The position numbers were made by a program, and so were the translations under genes. This document shows, piece after piece, positions 56,694-64,000 of a stretch of DNA of 64,000 nt; the stretch's first letter is position 1; every line of letters starts with the position of its first letter. The stretch comes from Bugula neritina (Eukaryota; Bryozoa; Gymnolaemata; Cheilostomatida; Bugulidae): positions 10,442,973-10,506,972 of the forward strand of contig OZ037770.1 of the NCBI GenBank assembly GCA_964035545.1, in the 5' to 3' direction. The notes under the pieces are model-generated. The model saw only the letters and a program-made list of their open reading frames with translations, made no database searches and was not told the origin of the DNA.

Positions 56694-57599
56694 ATGGCCC
56701 CAGGGGACACAGCCCCTGAGGCAGCAACACCACCAGCCCTCACTGTTGAGGCGCTGGTCACAGCCCTCCAGGGATTGCGGGGGCAAGGACAGGCATCACC
56801 TGGTGACAGGTATCGCCTCCAGCCCCCGAATTTCGGAGGAGAAGGAGACGTAGAGCAATTCATCAGGGAGTTCCAGGATGTGGCCACCATCGCTGAATGG
56901 CCAGTACAGGTGCGCATCCTCCAACTCCGGGCCTGTCTGACAGGCCGGGCCAAGAGCTTCGCTCTTGGGCCTGATGAAGAGCACATCATGCGGGCTCTCA
57001 GAGCCCGGTTCGGCCTAACAGCCGAAGAAGCAGCTGATCGTTTGCAGATAATGAGGAGGGACCGGAGGACTCCTCTGGAAGATCACGCTAACGAGGTAGA
57101 GCGCCTGGCTCAGGCTGCTTTCGGTCAAGCCACTGGCGACGACCGGAAGCGCCTCGTTTATAACGCGTTCTTCCGGAGCGTGAATCACCCGGACCTGCAG
57201 CGATACTGGCTGGCCGCCAAGGTCAACAGTATAGAAGAAGCACTGGAAATGGGGAAGGCTTACTTCCAGGTGGAAGAGCCTAGGCGACCGAGCTATACAG
57301 CCCGCCAAGTGGTCGAGGAGCATGAGGAGACCACCCCACTTCCAACTCCACAGGTAGCAGCAGCTGCAACTAAATCACCCGAGCAGACGCAGCTCACCAT
57401 GTTAATGGACATGATGAAAGGCCTGCAGGCTACGGTGACGAGGTTGCAGAGCGAACAGGCGGATAGGCGGGCTCCCCGATCACGGGACAACCCTGTCCGC
57501 CCATCTCTGCTAACCTGTTGGGGGTGCGGGGCGCAAGGGCACGTGAGGAGGCACTGCCCTAGAGGCCAAGGGCCTTTAAACACCCAAGGCTCACGGTAA
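56694..57599 (+). CDS. Gypsy 2 gag
   Basis: 301 residues, starting at the first ATG after the primer-binding site. Residues about 45-200 are the gag capsid-like domain: LQPPNFGGEGDVEQFIREFQ, LRACLTGRAKSFALG, RLAQAAFGQATGDDRKRLV. One CCHC zinc knuckle (CWGCGAQGHVRRHC) occupies 275-288. The stop codon (57597-57599) lies inside the stem-loop of the frameshift signal. It forms the particle that packages the element's RNA. High GC and Arg/Ala-rich composition set it apart from host genes. Confidence 0.95.
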   Translation: MAPGDTAPEAATPPALTVEALVTALQGLRGQGQASPGDRYRLQPPNFGGEGDVEQFIREFQDVATIAEWPVQVRILQLRACLTGRAKSFALGPDEEHIMRALRARFGLTAEEAADRLQIMRRDRRTPLEDHANEVERLAQAAFGQATGDDRKRLVYNAFFRSVNHPDLQRYWLAAKVNSIEEALEMGKAYFQVEEPRRPSYTARQVVEEHEETTPLPTPQVAAAATKSPEQTQLTMLMDMMKGLQATVTRLQSEQADRRAPRSRDNPVRPSLLTCWGCGAQGHVRRHCPRGQGPLNTQGSR

Positions 57600-57619
57600 C
57601 TTCCGCCAACCGTGGGCCT
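57575..57619 (+). promoter_or_regulatory. -1 ribosomal frameshift signal between gag and pol
   Basis: The heptamer TTTAAAC (57575-57581) is read T TTA AAC in the gag frame, the classical slippery phase. After 5 bases an 11-bp stem (57587-57597 with 57609-57619, one G-U pair) closes an 11-nt loop. Pol is in the -1 frame, open from 57563, so the overlap with gag is 37 nt. Whether a pseudoknot forms is unknown. Confidence 0.85.
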
Positions 57620-60600
57620 CACGCCAATCCCATCCGGGATAGGACTCGGAGAGGAGAAGAAGAGACCTCCACAGGGTCTGCCGATACCGAGTGGCAGAGG
57701 CCACGGAGATCTCGGAGACCGCAAGGTCTACCCGATCCTCCGGCCGTGCCACTCGAGACCCGGATGCAGCTAGAAGAAGCAGGATGGCAGGCACCTCGGC
57801 GATCTCGGAGACCGCAAGGTCTGCCCGATCCTCCGGCCTGGCCACTCCAGAACCGGTTCGCGGGGTTGCCCGAGGAGATTGTGGAGGAGGATTCAGCTTA
57901 CTCGCAAGAGTACCCCAAGCTACCCTCCCGACCTCAGAAAACCCCCGTTGTCTCTAAGACGAAGAGGAGGCCCGCTGTGCGGACCCAAGTTGTGTCTCCC
58001 CCAGAGACTGACCGCTCCAGGAGCACCCAGCCGTATGGAAGCAGCTACTTTCTGCCCGGAAAGATTTCGGGTAAAGCTGCCACATTCCTACTGGATACTG
58101 GGTGCACTACCAACCTGCTGAGTAGGCGTCTCTTTGACACTCTTGGTGCACGAGAGCGGGCGAGCCTCGAGCCGTATGAAGGTGCGCATGGTACGTTGGC
58201 GGACGGATCATGCATTCCTTTCTACGGCGTCATTTCACTACCTGGACGCGTCCGTGATCAAGCAATTCACGAGACGTTCATAGTCAGCCAGCTGAAAGAG
58301 GATGCCATCCTGGGAATGCCGTTTCTGGAGAAACACCAGTGTCACATGGATTTCCAGAAGTCAGTGGTGGTGATGGCTGGGAAGGAGCTTGTCTGCGTCG
58401 ACAAGTTCGGAAGGCCCTTGGTGGGCGGAGTCCAGGTAGTGCGGGACTGCACGGTTCCGGGAAGATCCCAGGCGACTCTTCGCTGCAGAGTCAACTGCAA
58501 GGGGATCGCCGGCCTGGGGGTGGTTGAGGGAACGCACGGAGCGATCCGACTAGCAAACAGCCTGAATCGGCTAGATTGTCGGCAGGAGCTCCTCGTGCAG
58601 TGCATCAACCCCTTCACGGAACCTGTCCGATTATCGGCTGGAGCGCTGGTGGGGAAGTACCACTCCATCCAGGAAGCGGATGTGGGTCCGGCACTGGAGA
58701 CAGTGGCCGACACCCAGGGGAACCCCCCTCACACCAGACGAGGAGCAGTCCCGGAGCATATGGCTGACCTATACGATGGAGCGTGTGGAAACTGTACAAG
58801 TAGTACTGAACGCCAAGTACTGGCTCAACTACTTGCGGAGTACAGTGATGTCTTCAGTCGTGGCGATGGAGACATGGGGCTGACCAAGGTCATCTCCCAT
58901 GAGATACCCCTGGCAGCCGGCACCACTCCCATCAGGCAGCCTACCCGGCGTCTAGGCCCGGAGAAGGAGAAGGAGGTGAGCCGACAGGTACAGGATCTTC
59001 TCGACCGGAATCTGATTGAGCCTGCCCACGGTGCGTGGAGCTCTCCAGTAGTCCTGGTCAAGAAGAAGGATGGTAGCTGGAGATTCTGCGTGGACTACCG
59101 CAGACTCAACAGCGTTACCATCCAGGACGCCTACCCTCTCCCACGGATAGATGAGTCTCTAGATGCCCTCGCGGGTAGCAAGTACTTCAGTACTTTGGAT
59201 CTGCTTAGCGGGTACTGGCAAGTACCCCTCAGTCCTGATGCCCAGGACAAAGCAGCATTCATCACTCGCGACGGGCTCTGGAAGTGGAAAGTACTGCCAT
59301 TTGGACTAACGTCCGCTCCGGCAACTTTCCAACGGCTCATGGAGCAGGTCCTCAGTGGGTTACACTGGAAGACCCTCCTCATCTATCTAGACGACGTCAT
59401 TGTCATTTCCCCAGACTTCTCGACTCATGTCAGTCGTCTGCGGGAGGTCTTTGACCGTCTCCGGGCAGCTGGACTGAAGCTGAAGCCCTCCAAGTGTGCA
59501 CTCCTGCAACCGGAAGTCACGTACCTTGGCCATGTGGTTGGCCGTGATGGGGTCGCTACCGACCCAGAGAAGGTACAGGCTGTGAAGGAGTGGACTGTCC
59601 CCCGTGACCTCCCTGAGTTGCGCGCATTCCTGGGCCTAGTAGGGTATTACCGGCAGTACATACCTGGCTTCGCAGGAGTGGCTCAGCCGTTAAATCGGCT
59701 GACCGCAAAGGGGGTCCGGTGGCAGTGGACACAGGAGGAGCAGCAGGCATTCGACCACCTCAAGCAGCGGCTAATGGAGGCGCCAATTCTGGCGTATCCT
59801 GACCCAGCCCAAGAGTACATCCTGGACACTGACGCCAGCGACCACAGCGTGGGAGCTGTCCTGTCTCAAGTCCAGGGTGGAAGTGAGGTGGTCGTAGCTT
59901 ACTACAGCAAGACTCTCGCGGCCGCCGAGAAGAACTACTGCACCACTAGGAAGGAACTCCTAGCAGTAGTCAAGGCGGTCAAGCACTTTCGGCCATATCT
60001 GTATGGGAGAACGTTCCGTTTGCGAACAGACCATGCATCACTGATATGGCTGTGTAAACGTGCAGAGCCCTCGAGCCAGGTGGCTCGTTGGCTAGAGATT
60101 CTTGCCGAGTTCTCTTACCGGATAGAGCACCGTGCTGGCCGGAAGCACGGGAACGCCGACGGCATGAGCCGCCGGCCGGTAGGAGACTGTAAGCAGTGCC
60201 TGCACATTGAGAAGCGGGACGGGGGACCCGCTCGCCTTGACGTGGAAACAGAGTTAGGGGAGGGCGCCGTCTATCGGTGGGAGCACGGCCATCTTCGGAC
60301 CGAAACCCACTCAGACGACGTCCAGGCGCTTCACGCCAACCCCACTCTATACCAGAACGTCAAGGAGCTGTGCCGACTCCAGGAGACGCTACCCGGTGCG
60401 GTAGCGGACATCTTCCGGGCCAAGAAGGAGGGCCGACGACCTAGCGAGGAACAGCAGCGGCAGGGAGACGTTGAGTTCCAACTCCTCTGTCGTCGCTGGG
60501 ACGCCCTCAAGGTCAGTCCTGATGGCCTCCTGATGATAACGTTAGCAGCAGACAACCGTCAGCAGGAGAGGGACCGCGTCGTCTGTCCACGCGCCCTCCG

Positions 60601-62497
60601 ACGGGAACTGATCTGGGACACCCATAAGCAGGCTCATTCTGGAGTCAGCCGGGTCATCAGGTGTCTGCGGCTGCGTTGGTATTGGCCCGGAATGACTCGG
60701 GACGTACGACTGCGGGTACGGCAATGCGAGGTCTGCCAAGCTAGTAAGCATGGCCGCCCCACGGAAACCACTGGTCGACGCCGGCTATACGCTGGTCGAC
60801 CGTGGCAAGTAGTGGCGGTGGACCTCGTCGGGCCTATGCCGTTATCCGCCAGAGGGAACACCTGGATACTGGTGCTCACGGACCACTTCACCCGGTGGGC
60901 AGATGCTCTGGCTATTCCAGACGCAACAGCCCCCACGGTGGCCCGGACCCTGGACCAACATGTGTTCTGTTACCTCGGTTTACCCGAGCAGATACATACG
61001 GACCAGGGTGCCCAGTTCCAGTCCCAGCTCATGGGAGACCTCTGCCGGATATGGGGGGTGAACCAGAGTCGGACCACCCCATATCACCCGCAAGGGAACG
61101 GAGTCGTCGAGCGGAACAACAGGATGTTAGGTGATGCCCTCAGGAGCCTGCTCCTTGGTCGAGGTCAGGAAGAATGGGACGTGGTGCTGCCGCAAATCAT
61201 GCGGGCTTACCGCAGCACACCACACTCCGCCACGCAGGAGACCCCAAACTTCCTGATGCTAGGCCGAGAGACGCGGGTTCCGGAACACCTGACATACCAT
61301 GTTCCTGCCCCCGAGTCACCGGTACACGAATATGTGGAGGGTCTGATAGACATCATGGGCAAAGCTCATGATGCACTGCGTACCCAGCAGTGGCAGACCC
61401 GCACAGAGGACTCGGAAGAGCCCCCGTTGTACCAAGTGGGAGACTGGGTCTGGATGGTGAGCTACCGTAGGCGACGCGGACAGTCGGCTAAACTTCAGCC
61501 CAAGTTCGTCGGTCCCTACTGTGTAGTGGAGGTGCTGCCCAACCACACATACCGTGTGGAGCGCTCTGGCCAGGTCTCGGTCCAGAGCGAGCAGCGCCTG
61601 AAGCCTTACCATGCCAGCCCAGACGCAGTGGGTGAGGCTCCACCCCTCCTGGAGCCCCACCGCCAGCCCAACCGTCGAGGACAGGCCACCCGCCCTCGAG
61701 AGGTGGAAATTGTGTTCCCCAGAGAGACGGACCAGGAGCAAACCGCCCTGTTGGAGCAGCTGGAGCGACAACAGAGAGAGGAGCGGGAACAAGAACGACA
61801 GCAAGCCCTAGGACCACCACCCCTCCAGGGGGAGGACACCCCCACCCGTGTTACGGGTGAAGGCGGGGACCCCCCTTCAGCGGTAGCTGAGGAGCCACCG
61901 GCACCAGCAGCGCCTATACAGCAGGAACGGAGTCAGAGGGCCAGAAGGCCCCCCGGATATCTGGCGGACTACCACGTGGGACACATGGAGATGTCCCAAC
62001 AGAGGAGTGGTACACCCAGTACGGGTAAAAACTCCGAGCCTAAGTTGCAGAACAGCCCTGGCAGTACCGGACTTCTCCAAAAGCAATTACCCCCAGACCA
62101 GCACAGTCACCTGGACAACAGGTACCCAGCTCTTTCGGGTAATGTTGGCCGAGGTAGGTGGCAATACCCCATACCTATGGCTAACTTGGACCCCCCTCCA
62201 GAAGAAGAAGACGAGGCCACGACCCTACTACCCGCCCAGCTGATTGGAGATGGCGCTACCGCAGCCACCACCCAGCCTCTACGGGTAGCGCTGGCAAGAC
62301 TGGGCAAGGAGCCTGGAGCACCAGGCAGCCAGATAGAAGAGAAGACCCAGCCGACCCACTCACAGTTGCCCCGTCACGGGCAGAGTATGGCACTTCCTTA
62401 CCGAGAGTGCGTCCTAGATAGTGCAATCCAGGCCTGGTCCGGTACCCTTGACCGTTGTACAGAAGGGATAGAAAGCCTGGTGCACCACCTCAAATAA
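57581..62497 (+). CDS. Gypsy 2 pol: protease, reverse transcriptase, RNase H, integrase
   Basis: Reached by -1 slippage, giving a fusion of about 1930 residues. There is no ATG before 57764 in this frame, which supports frameshifting. The protease DTG is at 58094-58102. RT motifs include VDYRRLNSVTIQDAYPLPRI, FSTLDLLSGYWQ, LPFGLTSAPATFQ and the catalytic YLDD at 59384-59395. RNase H has LDTDASDHSVGAVL and LRTDHASLIWL. The integrase zinc site is HKQAHSG with CEVCQ. Catalytic residues are Asp 60821, Asp 61001 and Glu 61109 (DD35E). A GPY-type segment (KFVGPYCVVEVLPNHTYRV) follows. The last 280 or so residues are Gln/Glu/Pro-rich with PPGYLADY and match nothing I know. No break was found. Confidence 0.95.
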   Translation, partial: HPRLTVTSANRGPHANPIRDRTRRGEEETSTGSADTEWQRPRRSRRPQGLPDPPAVPLETRMQLEEAGWQAPRRSRRPQGLPDPPAWPLQNRFAGLPEEIVEEDSAYSQEYPKLPSRPQKTPVVSKTKRRPAVRTQVVSPPETDRSRSTQPYGSSYFLPGKISGKAATFLLDTGCTTNLLSRRLFDTLGARERASLEPYEGAHGTLADGSCIPFYGVISLPGRVRDQAIHETFIVSQLKEDAILGMPFLEKHQCHMDFQKSVVVMAGKELVCVDKFGRPLVGGVQVVRDCTVPGRSQATLRCRVNCKGIAGLGVVEGTHGAIRLANSLNRLDCRQELLVQCINPFTEPVRLSAGALVGKYHSIQEADVGPALETVADTQGNPPHTRRGAVPEHMADLYDGACGNCTSSTERQVLAQLLAEYSDVFSRGDGDMGLTKVISHEIPLAAGTTPIRQPTRRLGPEKEKEVSRQVQDLLDRNLIEPAHGAWSSPVVLVKKKDGSWRFCVDYRRLNSVTIQDAYPLPRIDESLDALAGSKYFSTLDLLSGYWQVPLSPDAQDKAAFITRDGLWKWKVLPFGLTSAPATFQRLMEQVLSGLHWKTLLIYLDDVIVISPDFSTHVSRLREVFDRLRAAGLKLKPSKCALLQPEVTYLGHVVGRDGVATDPEKVQAVKEWTVPRDLPELRAFLGLVGYYRQYIPGFAGVAQPLNRLTAKGVRWQWTQEEQQAFDHLKQRLMEAPILAYPDPAQEYILDTDASDHSVGAVLSQVQGGSEVVVAYYSKTLAAAEKNYCTTRKELLAVVKAVKHFRPYLYGRTFRLRTDHASLIWLCKRAEPSSQVARWLEILAEFSYRIEHRAGRKHGNADGMSRRPVGDCKQCLHIEKRDGGPARLDVETELGEGAVYRWEHGHLRTETHSDDVQALHANPTLYQNVKELCRLQETLPGAVADIFRAKKEGRRPSEEQQRQGDVEFQLLCRRWDALKVSPDGLLMITLAADNRQQERDRVVCPRALRRELIWDTHKQAHSGVSRVIRCLRLRWYWPGMTRDVRLRVRQCEVCQASKHGRPTETTGRRRLYAGRPWQVVAVDLVGPMPLSARGNTWILVLTDHFTRWADALAIPDATAPTVARTLDQHVFCYLGLPEQIHTDQGAQFQSQLMGDLCRIWGVNQSRTTPYHPQGNGVVERNNRMLGDALRSLLLGRGQEEWDVVLPQIMRAYRSTPHSATQETPNFLMLGRETRVPEHLTYHVPAPESPVHEYVEGLIDIMGKAHDALRTQQWQTRTEDSEEPPLYQVGDWVWMVSYRRRRGQSAKLQPKFVGPYCVVEVLPNHTYRVERSGQVSVQSEQRLKPYHASPDAVGEAPPLLEPHRQPNRRGQATRPREVEIVFPRETDQEQTALLEQLERQQREEREQERQQALGPPPLQGEDTPTRVTGEGGDPPSAVAEEPPAPAAPIQQERSQRARRPPGYLADYHVGHMEMSQQRSGTPSTGKNSEPKLQNSPGSTGLLQKQLPPDQHSHLDNRYPALSGNVGRGRWQYPIPMANLDPPPEEEDEATTLLPAQLIGDGATAATTQPLRVALARLGKEPGAPGSQIEEKTQPTHSQLPRHGQSMALPYRECVLDSAIQAWSGTLDRCTEGIESLVHHLK
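57692..57840 (+). repeat. Direct repeat at the start of pol
   Basis: The protein segment RPRRSRRPQGLPDPPA is followed after about 15 residues by APRRSRRPQGLPDPPA. The DNA block GATCTCGGAGACCGCAAGG is repeated with 96-bp spacing, a recent in-frame duplication. Confidence 0.9.
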
Positions 62498-62710
62498 CTG
62501 AACCGGACAATTGGGAGCCGCCAGCATTGGCCACCCGGACTGTATATATTACGGGTACTACTATCGTTTATATTATTGTGATACGTGTGACTAATCATAA
62601 TACTTTCTGTTAATCGCATATTTTTCTACTTTTGTGTTTTATTTTTTTTTGTTTTCTTTTTGTTTTGTGTGAAATCATCGTTCTGTTATCGAAAAGGGGA
62701 TGCTTTTCGA
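62498..62710 (+). other. Untranslated region after pol
   Basis: AT-rich 3' leader to the purine tract, with no further gene (no env frame). Confidence 0.6.
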
Positions 62711-62721
62711 TGGGGGGAGAA
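62711..62721 (+). other. Polypurine tract of gypsy element 2
   Basis: TGGGGGGAGAA directly abuts the 3' LTR, as required for plus-strand priming. Confidence 0.85.
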
Positions 62722-63278
62722 TGTAATGGATTTTCACCCTCTTTTAGTTTCGAAATAACAGCGTGCAACAGTATATTATAAATACTGTTGCGTATCATTC
62801 TTAATTCCGTAATTATAGTTAAGTAAGTTAGCTTGCTAATGCCTAAGTATGGTAATTACTGTTAAAGCTCAACATAATGTAATTTTACTGAAATACGCAT
62901 TCTGAAGTTATGTAATATTTCTTTTACTAATGTTGCTTTCTTTTGTGTGTGTCCTTTGTTGCTGAGATCGGCATTTCGGTCTTCCGAAATGCCGATATGC
63001 CGAAAATCGGCGTTTCGGCATTTCGGAGTCCCGAAGTGCCGATATTCGGCATTTCGGAACCCCGATCTCGGCAACAAAGGAATGTCTTTGTCTCGCTTGT
63101 ATATAAAAGCCAGCGAGTTCCAGTGTAGTTCAGACTACTACTGGAGCTCGCTGGTAGTAGGACCACATAAGCTGTATTTGATGCTAATAAAGTTATCTTC
63201 ATTCGTATTCAGATACTTGGCTTATTCTCTCTAGAGCATGTAGGCACTAGTTGCATTCAAAACCCACAGTTTACTACA
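62722..63278 (+). repeat. 3' LTR of gypsy element 2
   Basis: Equal in length to the 5' LTR and offset by 6635 bp at every landmark checked. All four short frames through it translate identically to those in the 5' LTR. Confidence 0.92.
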
Positions 63279-63511
63279 ATATAATATAACAATTCTAATA
63301 TAAAAATATATAATATATTATTATAATATATATATATTATATATAATATTATTATACTTATATAATATATATATATAATATAACAATTATAATATAAAAA
63401 TATATAATATATTATTATAATATATATATATTATATATAATATTATTATACTTATATAATATATATATAATATAACAATTATAATATAAAAATATATAAT
63501 ATATTATTATA

Positions 63512-63586
<75 letters not shown>
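63279..63586. repeat. AT satellite (right part of core)
   Basis: Three more copies of the 92-94-bp TATAACAATT repeat, then a long TA run (63520-63584). Confidence 0.9.
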
Positions 63587-63587
<1 letters not shown>

Positions 63588-64000
63588 CATGCCGAATATT
63601 TACTACAAATTTCAAAAATAGCATAAATTAAATAGTATTACCGTGCCTATTTGCATCCAATTTACTAGTCTTACATTTATAGCAACTGTAACGTATTTTG
63701 TGTAAAATGGTTATTGCAAGCATTATTCAATTCATATTCACATTGTAATCACAGCGAAGCTTAAACTTTATAGCTTTGTATTTACGTGCATGATTAAGTT
63801 TTAATTTTTTTTAAAATTTATATGTATTGAAAATATGTTTAAAAACTTTACCAATAAACAAAACTAAAAAAAATGGACACATAATATAAAAAAAAAATAA
63901 AATCACAAAAGTGTCAAAATTATTCCTTTATAACTTATATAAACTTGCGGTACCATTAGCGACATAATGATTTTTCATGGTTTAAAGTCAACACTCTTAA
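63587..64000. repeat. Right inverted arm of composite element
   Basis: Inverted copy of 49649-50089, cut by the window end just before its terminal bases. Confidence 0.85.

Larger units (their letters stand above)
56087..63278 (+). mobile_element. GC-rich Ty3/gypsy retrotransposon 2 (plus strand), apparently intact
   Basis: Two 557-bp LTRs (56087-56643 and 62722-63278) that look identical, a primer-binding site, separate gag and pol frames joined by a -1 frameshift signal, and a purine tract at the 3' LTR. It sits in the AT satellite, so the target duplication (ATAT or ATATA) is ambiguous. The coding part is clearly GC-rich while the flanks are almost pure AT. Confidence 0.96.
49649..64000. 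mobile_element. Composite inverted-repeat element with AT core and two nested gypsy elements
   Basis: Sequence from 49649 to about 50089 returns inverted at 63587-64000. TTAAGAGTGTTG near the left end is the complement of the last 12 bases of the window. Between the arms is AT satellite, broken by two LTR elements. Without them the element would be about 2.4 kb. The right terminus (CAGTGTGGTATA on the left side) lies just beyond the window, so target duplications cannot be read. Confidence 0.8.

Noticed and set aside
57293-57845. Several frames antisense to or out of phase with gypsy 2 gag and pol
   Set aside because: GC-rich coding DNA leaves other frames open by chance. No domains were seen.

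Overview
This is an AT-rich animal (metazoan) genome window. The genes have many small exons with GT-AG introns, and they encode TRIM-type (RING, B-box, coiled coil, beta-propeller) proteins. The window is also full of eukaryotic transposons (Ty3/gypsy-type LTR elements, a LINE, hAT and foldback DNA elements). An early-branching invertebrate such as a sponge is a reasonable guess, but nothing here proves the species.

Bases 1 to 49648 are a tandem array of one repeat unit, originally about 10-11 kb long. Each unit holds a 3' flank or spacer, a low-complexity promoter-side region, and one eight-exon gene. The units are unit 1 (1-10769, gene A 6036-9908), unit 2 (10770-27518, gene B 20595-26658), unit 3 (27519-45011, gene C 36048-44014) and a gene-less partial unit 4 (45012-49648). 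Genes A, B and C are intact by reading frame (608, 606 and 608 residues) and share every exon boundary. They encode RING-type E3 ubiquitin ligase candidates of the TRIM/RBCC class with a six-bladed (NHL-like) propeller as the probable target-binding end. Differences between copies concentrate in a few short propeller loops and in one swapped coiled-coil exon of gene B. The spacers of units 1 and 3 also carry a candidate two-exon gene on the minus strand.

Units 2 and 3 have grown by insertion. Unit 2 received a 5.8 kb LTR element whose only recognisable gene is gag-like (13032-18877), and a 0.77 kb GATCGATC-rich inverted-repeat element inside gene B. Unit 3 received an intact LINE (32120-35612), a 2.9 kb foldback element inside intron 3 of gene C, and a truncated hAT-like piece in intron 5. 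Unit 4 has a 1.7 kb non-autonomous hAT element with a perfect 8-bp target duplication.

From 49649 to the window end the array stops at a large composite. Two inverted arms of about 0.4 kb face each other across an AT-satellite core. Two complete Ty3/gypsy elements sit in this core: a minus-strand one (50814-55569, one nonsense codon in gag-pol) and a GC-rich plus-strand one (56087-63278, apparently intact, with LTRs that look identical). The GC-rich element has a textbook -1 frameshift signal between gag and pol: a TTTAAAC heptamer in the correct phase, a 5-nt spacer and an 11-bp stem.

The strongest points for follow-up are the frameshift signal, a 37-bp palindrome upstream of all three TRIM-like genes that shows a compensatory base-pair change, the loop-focused variation in the propellers, the gag-only LTR element, and the foldback element with a hydrophobic reading frame in its spacer.
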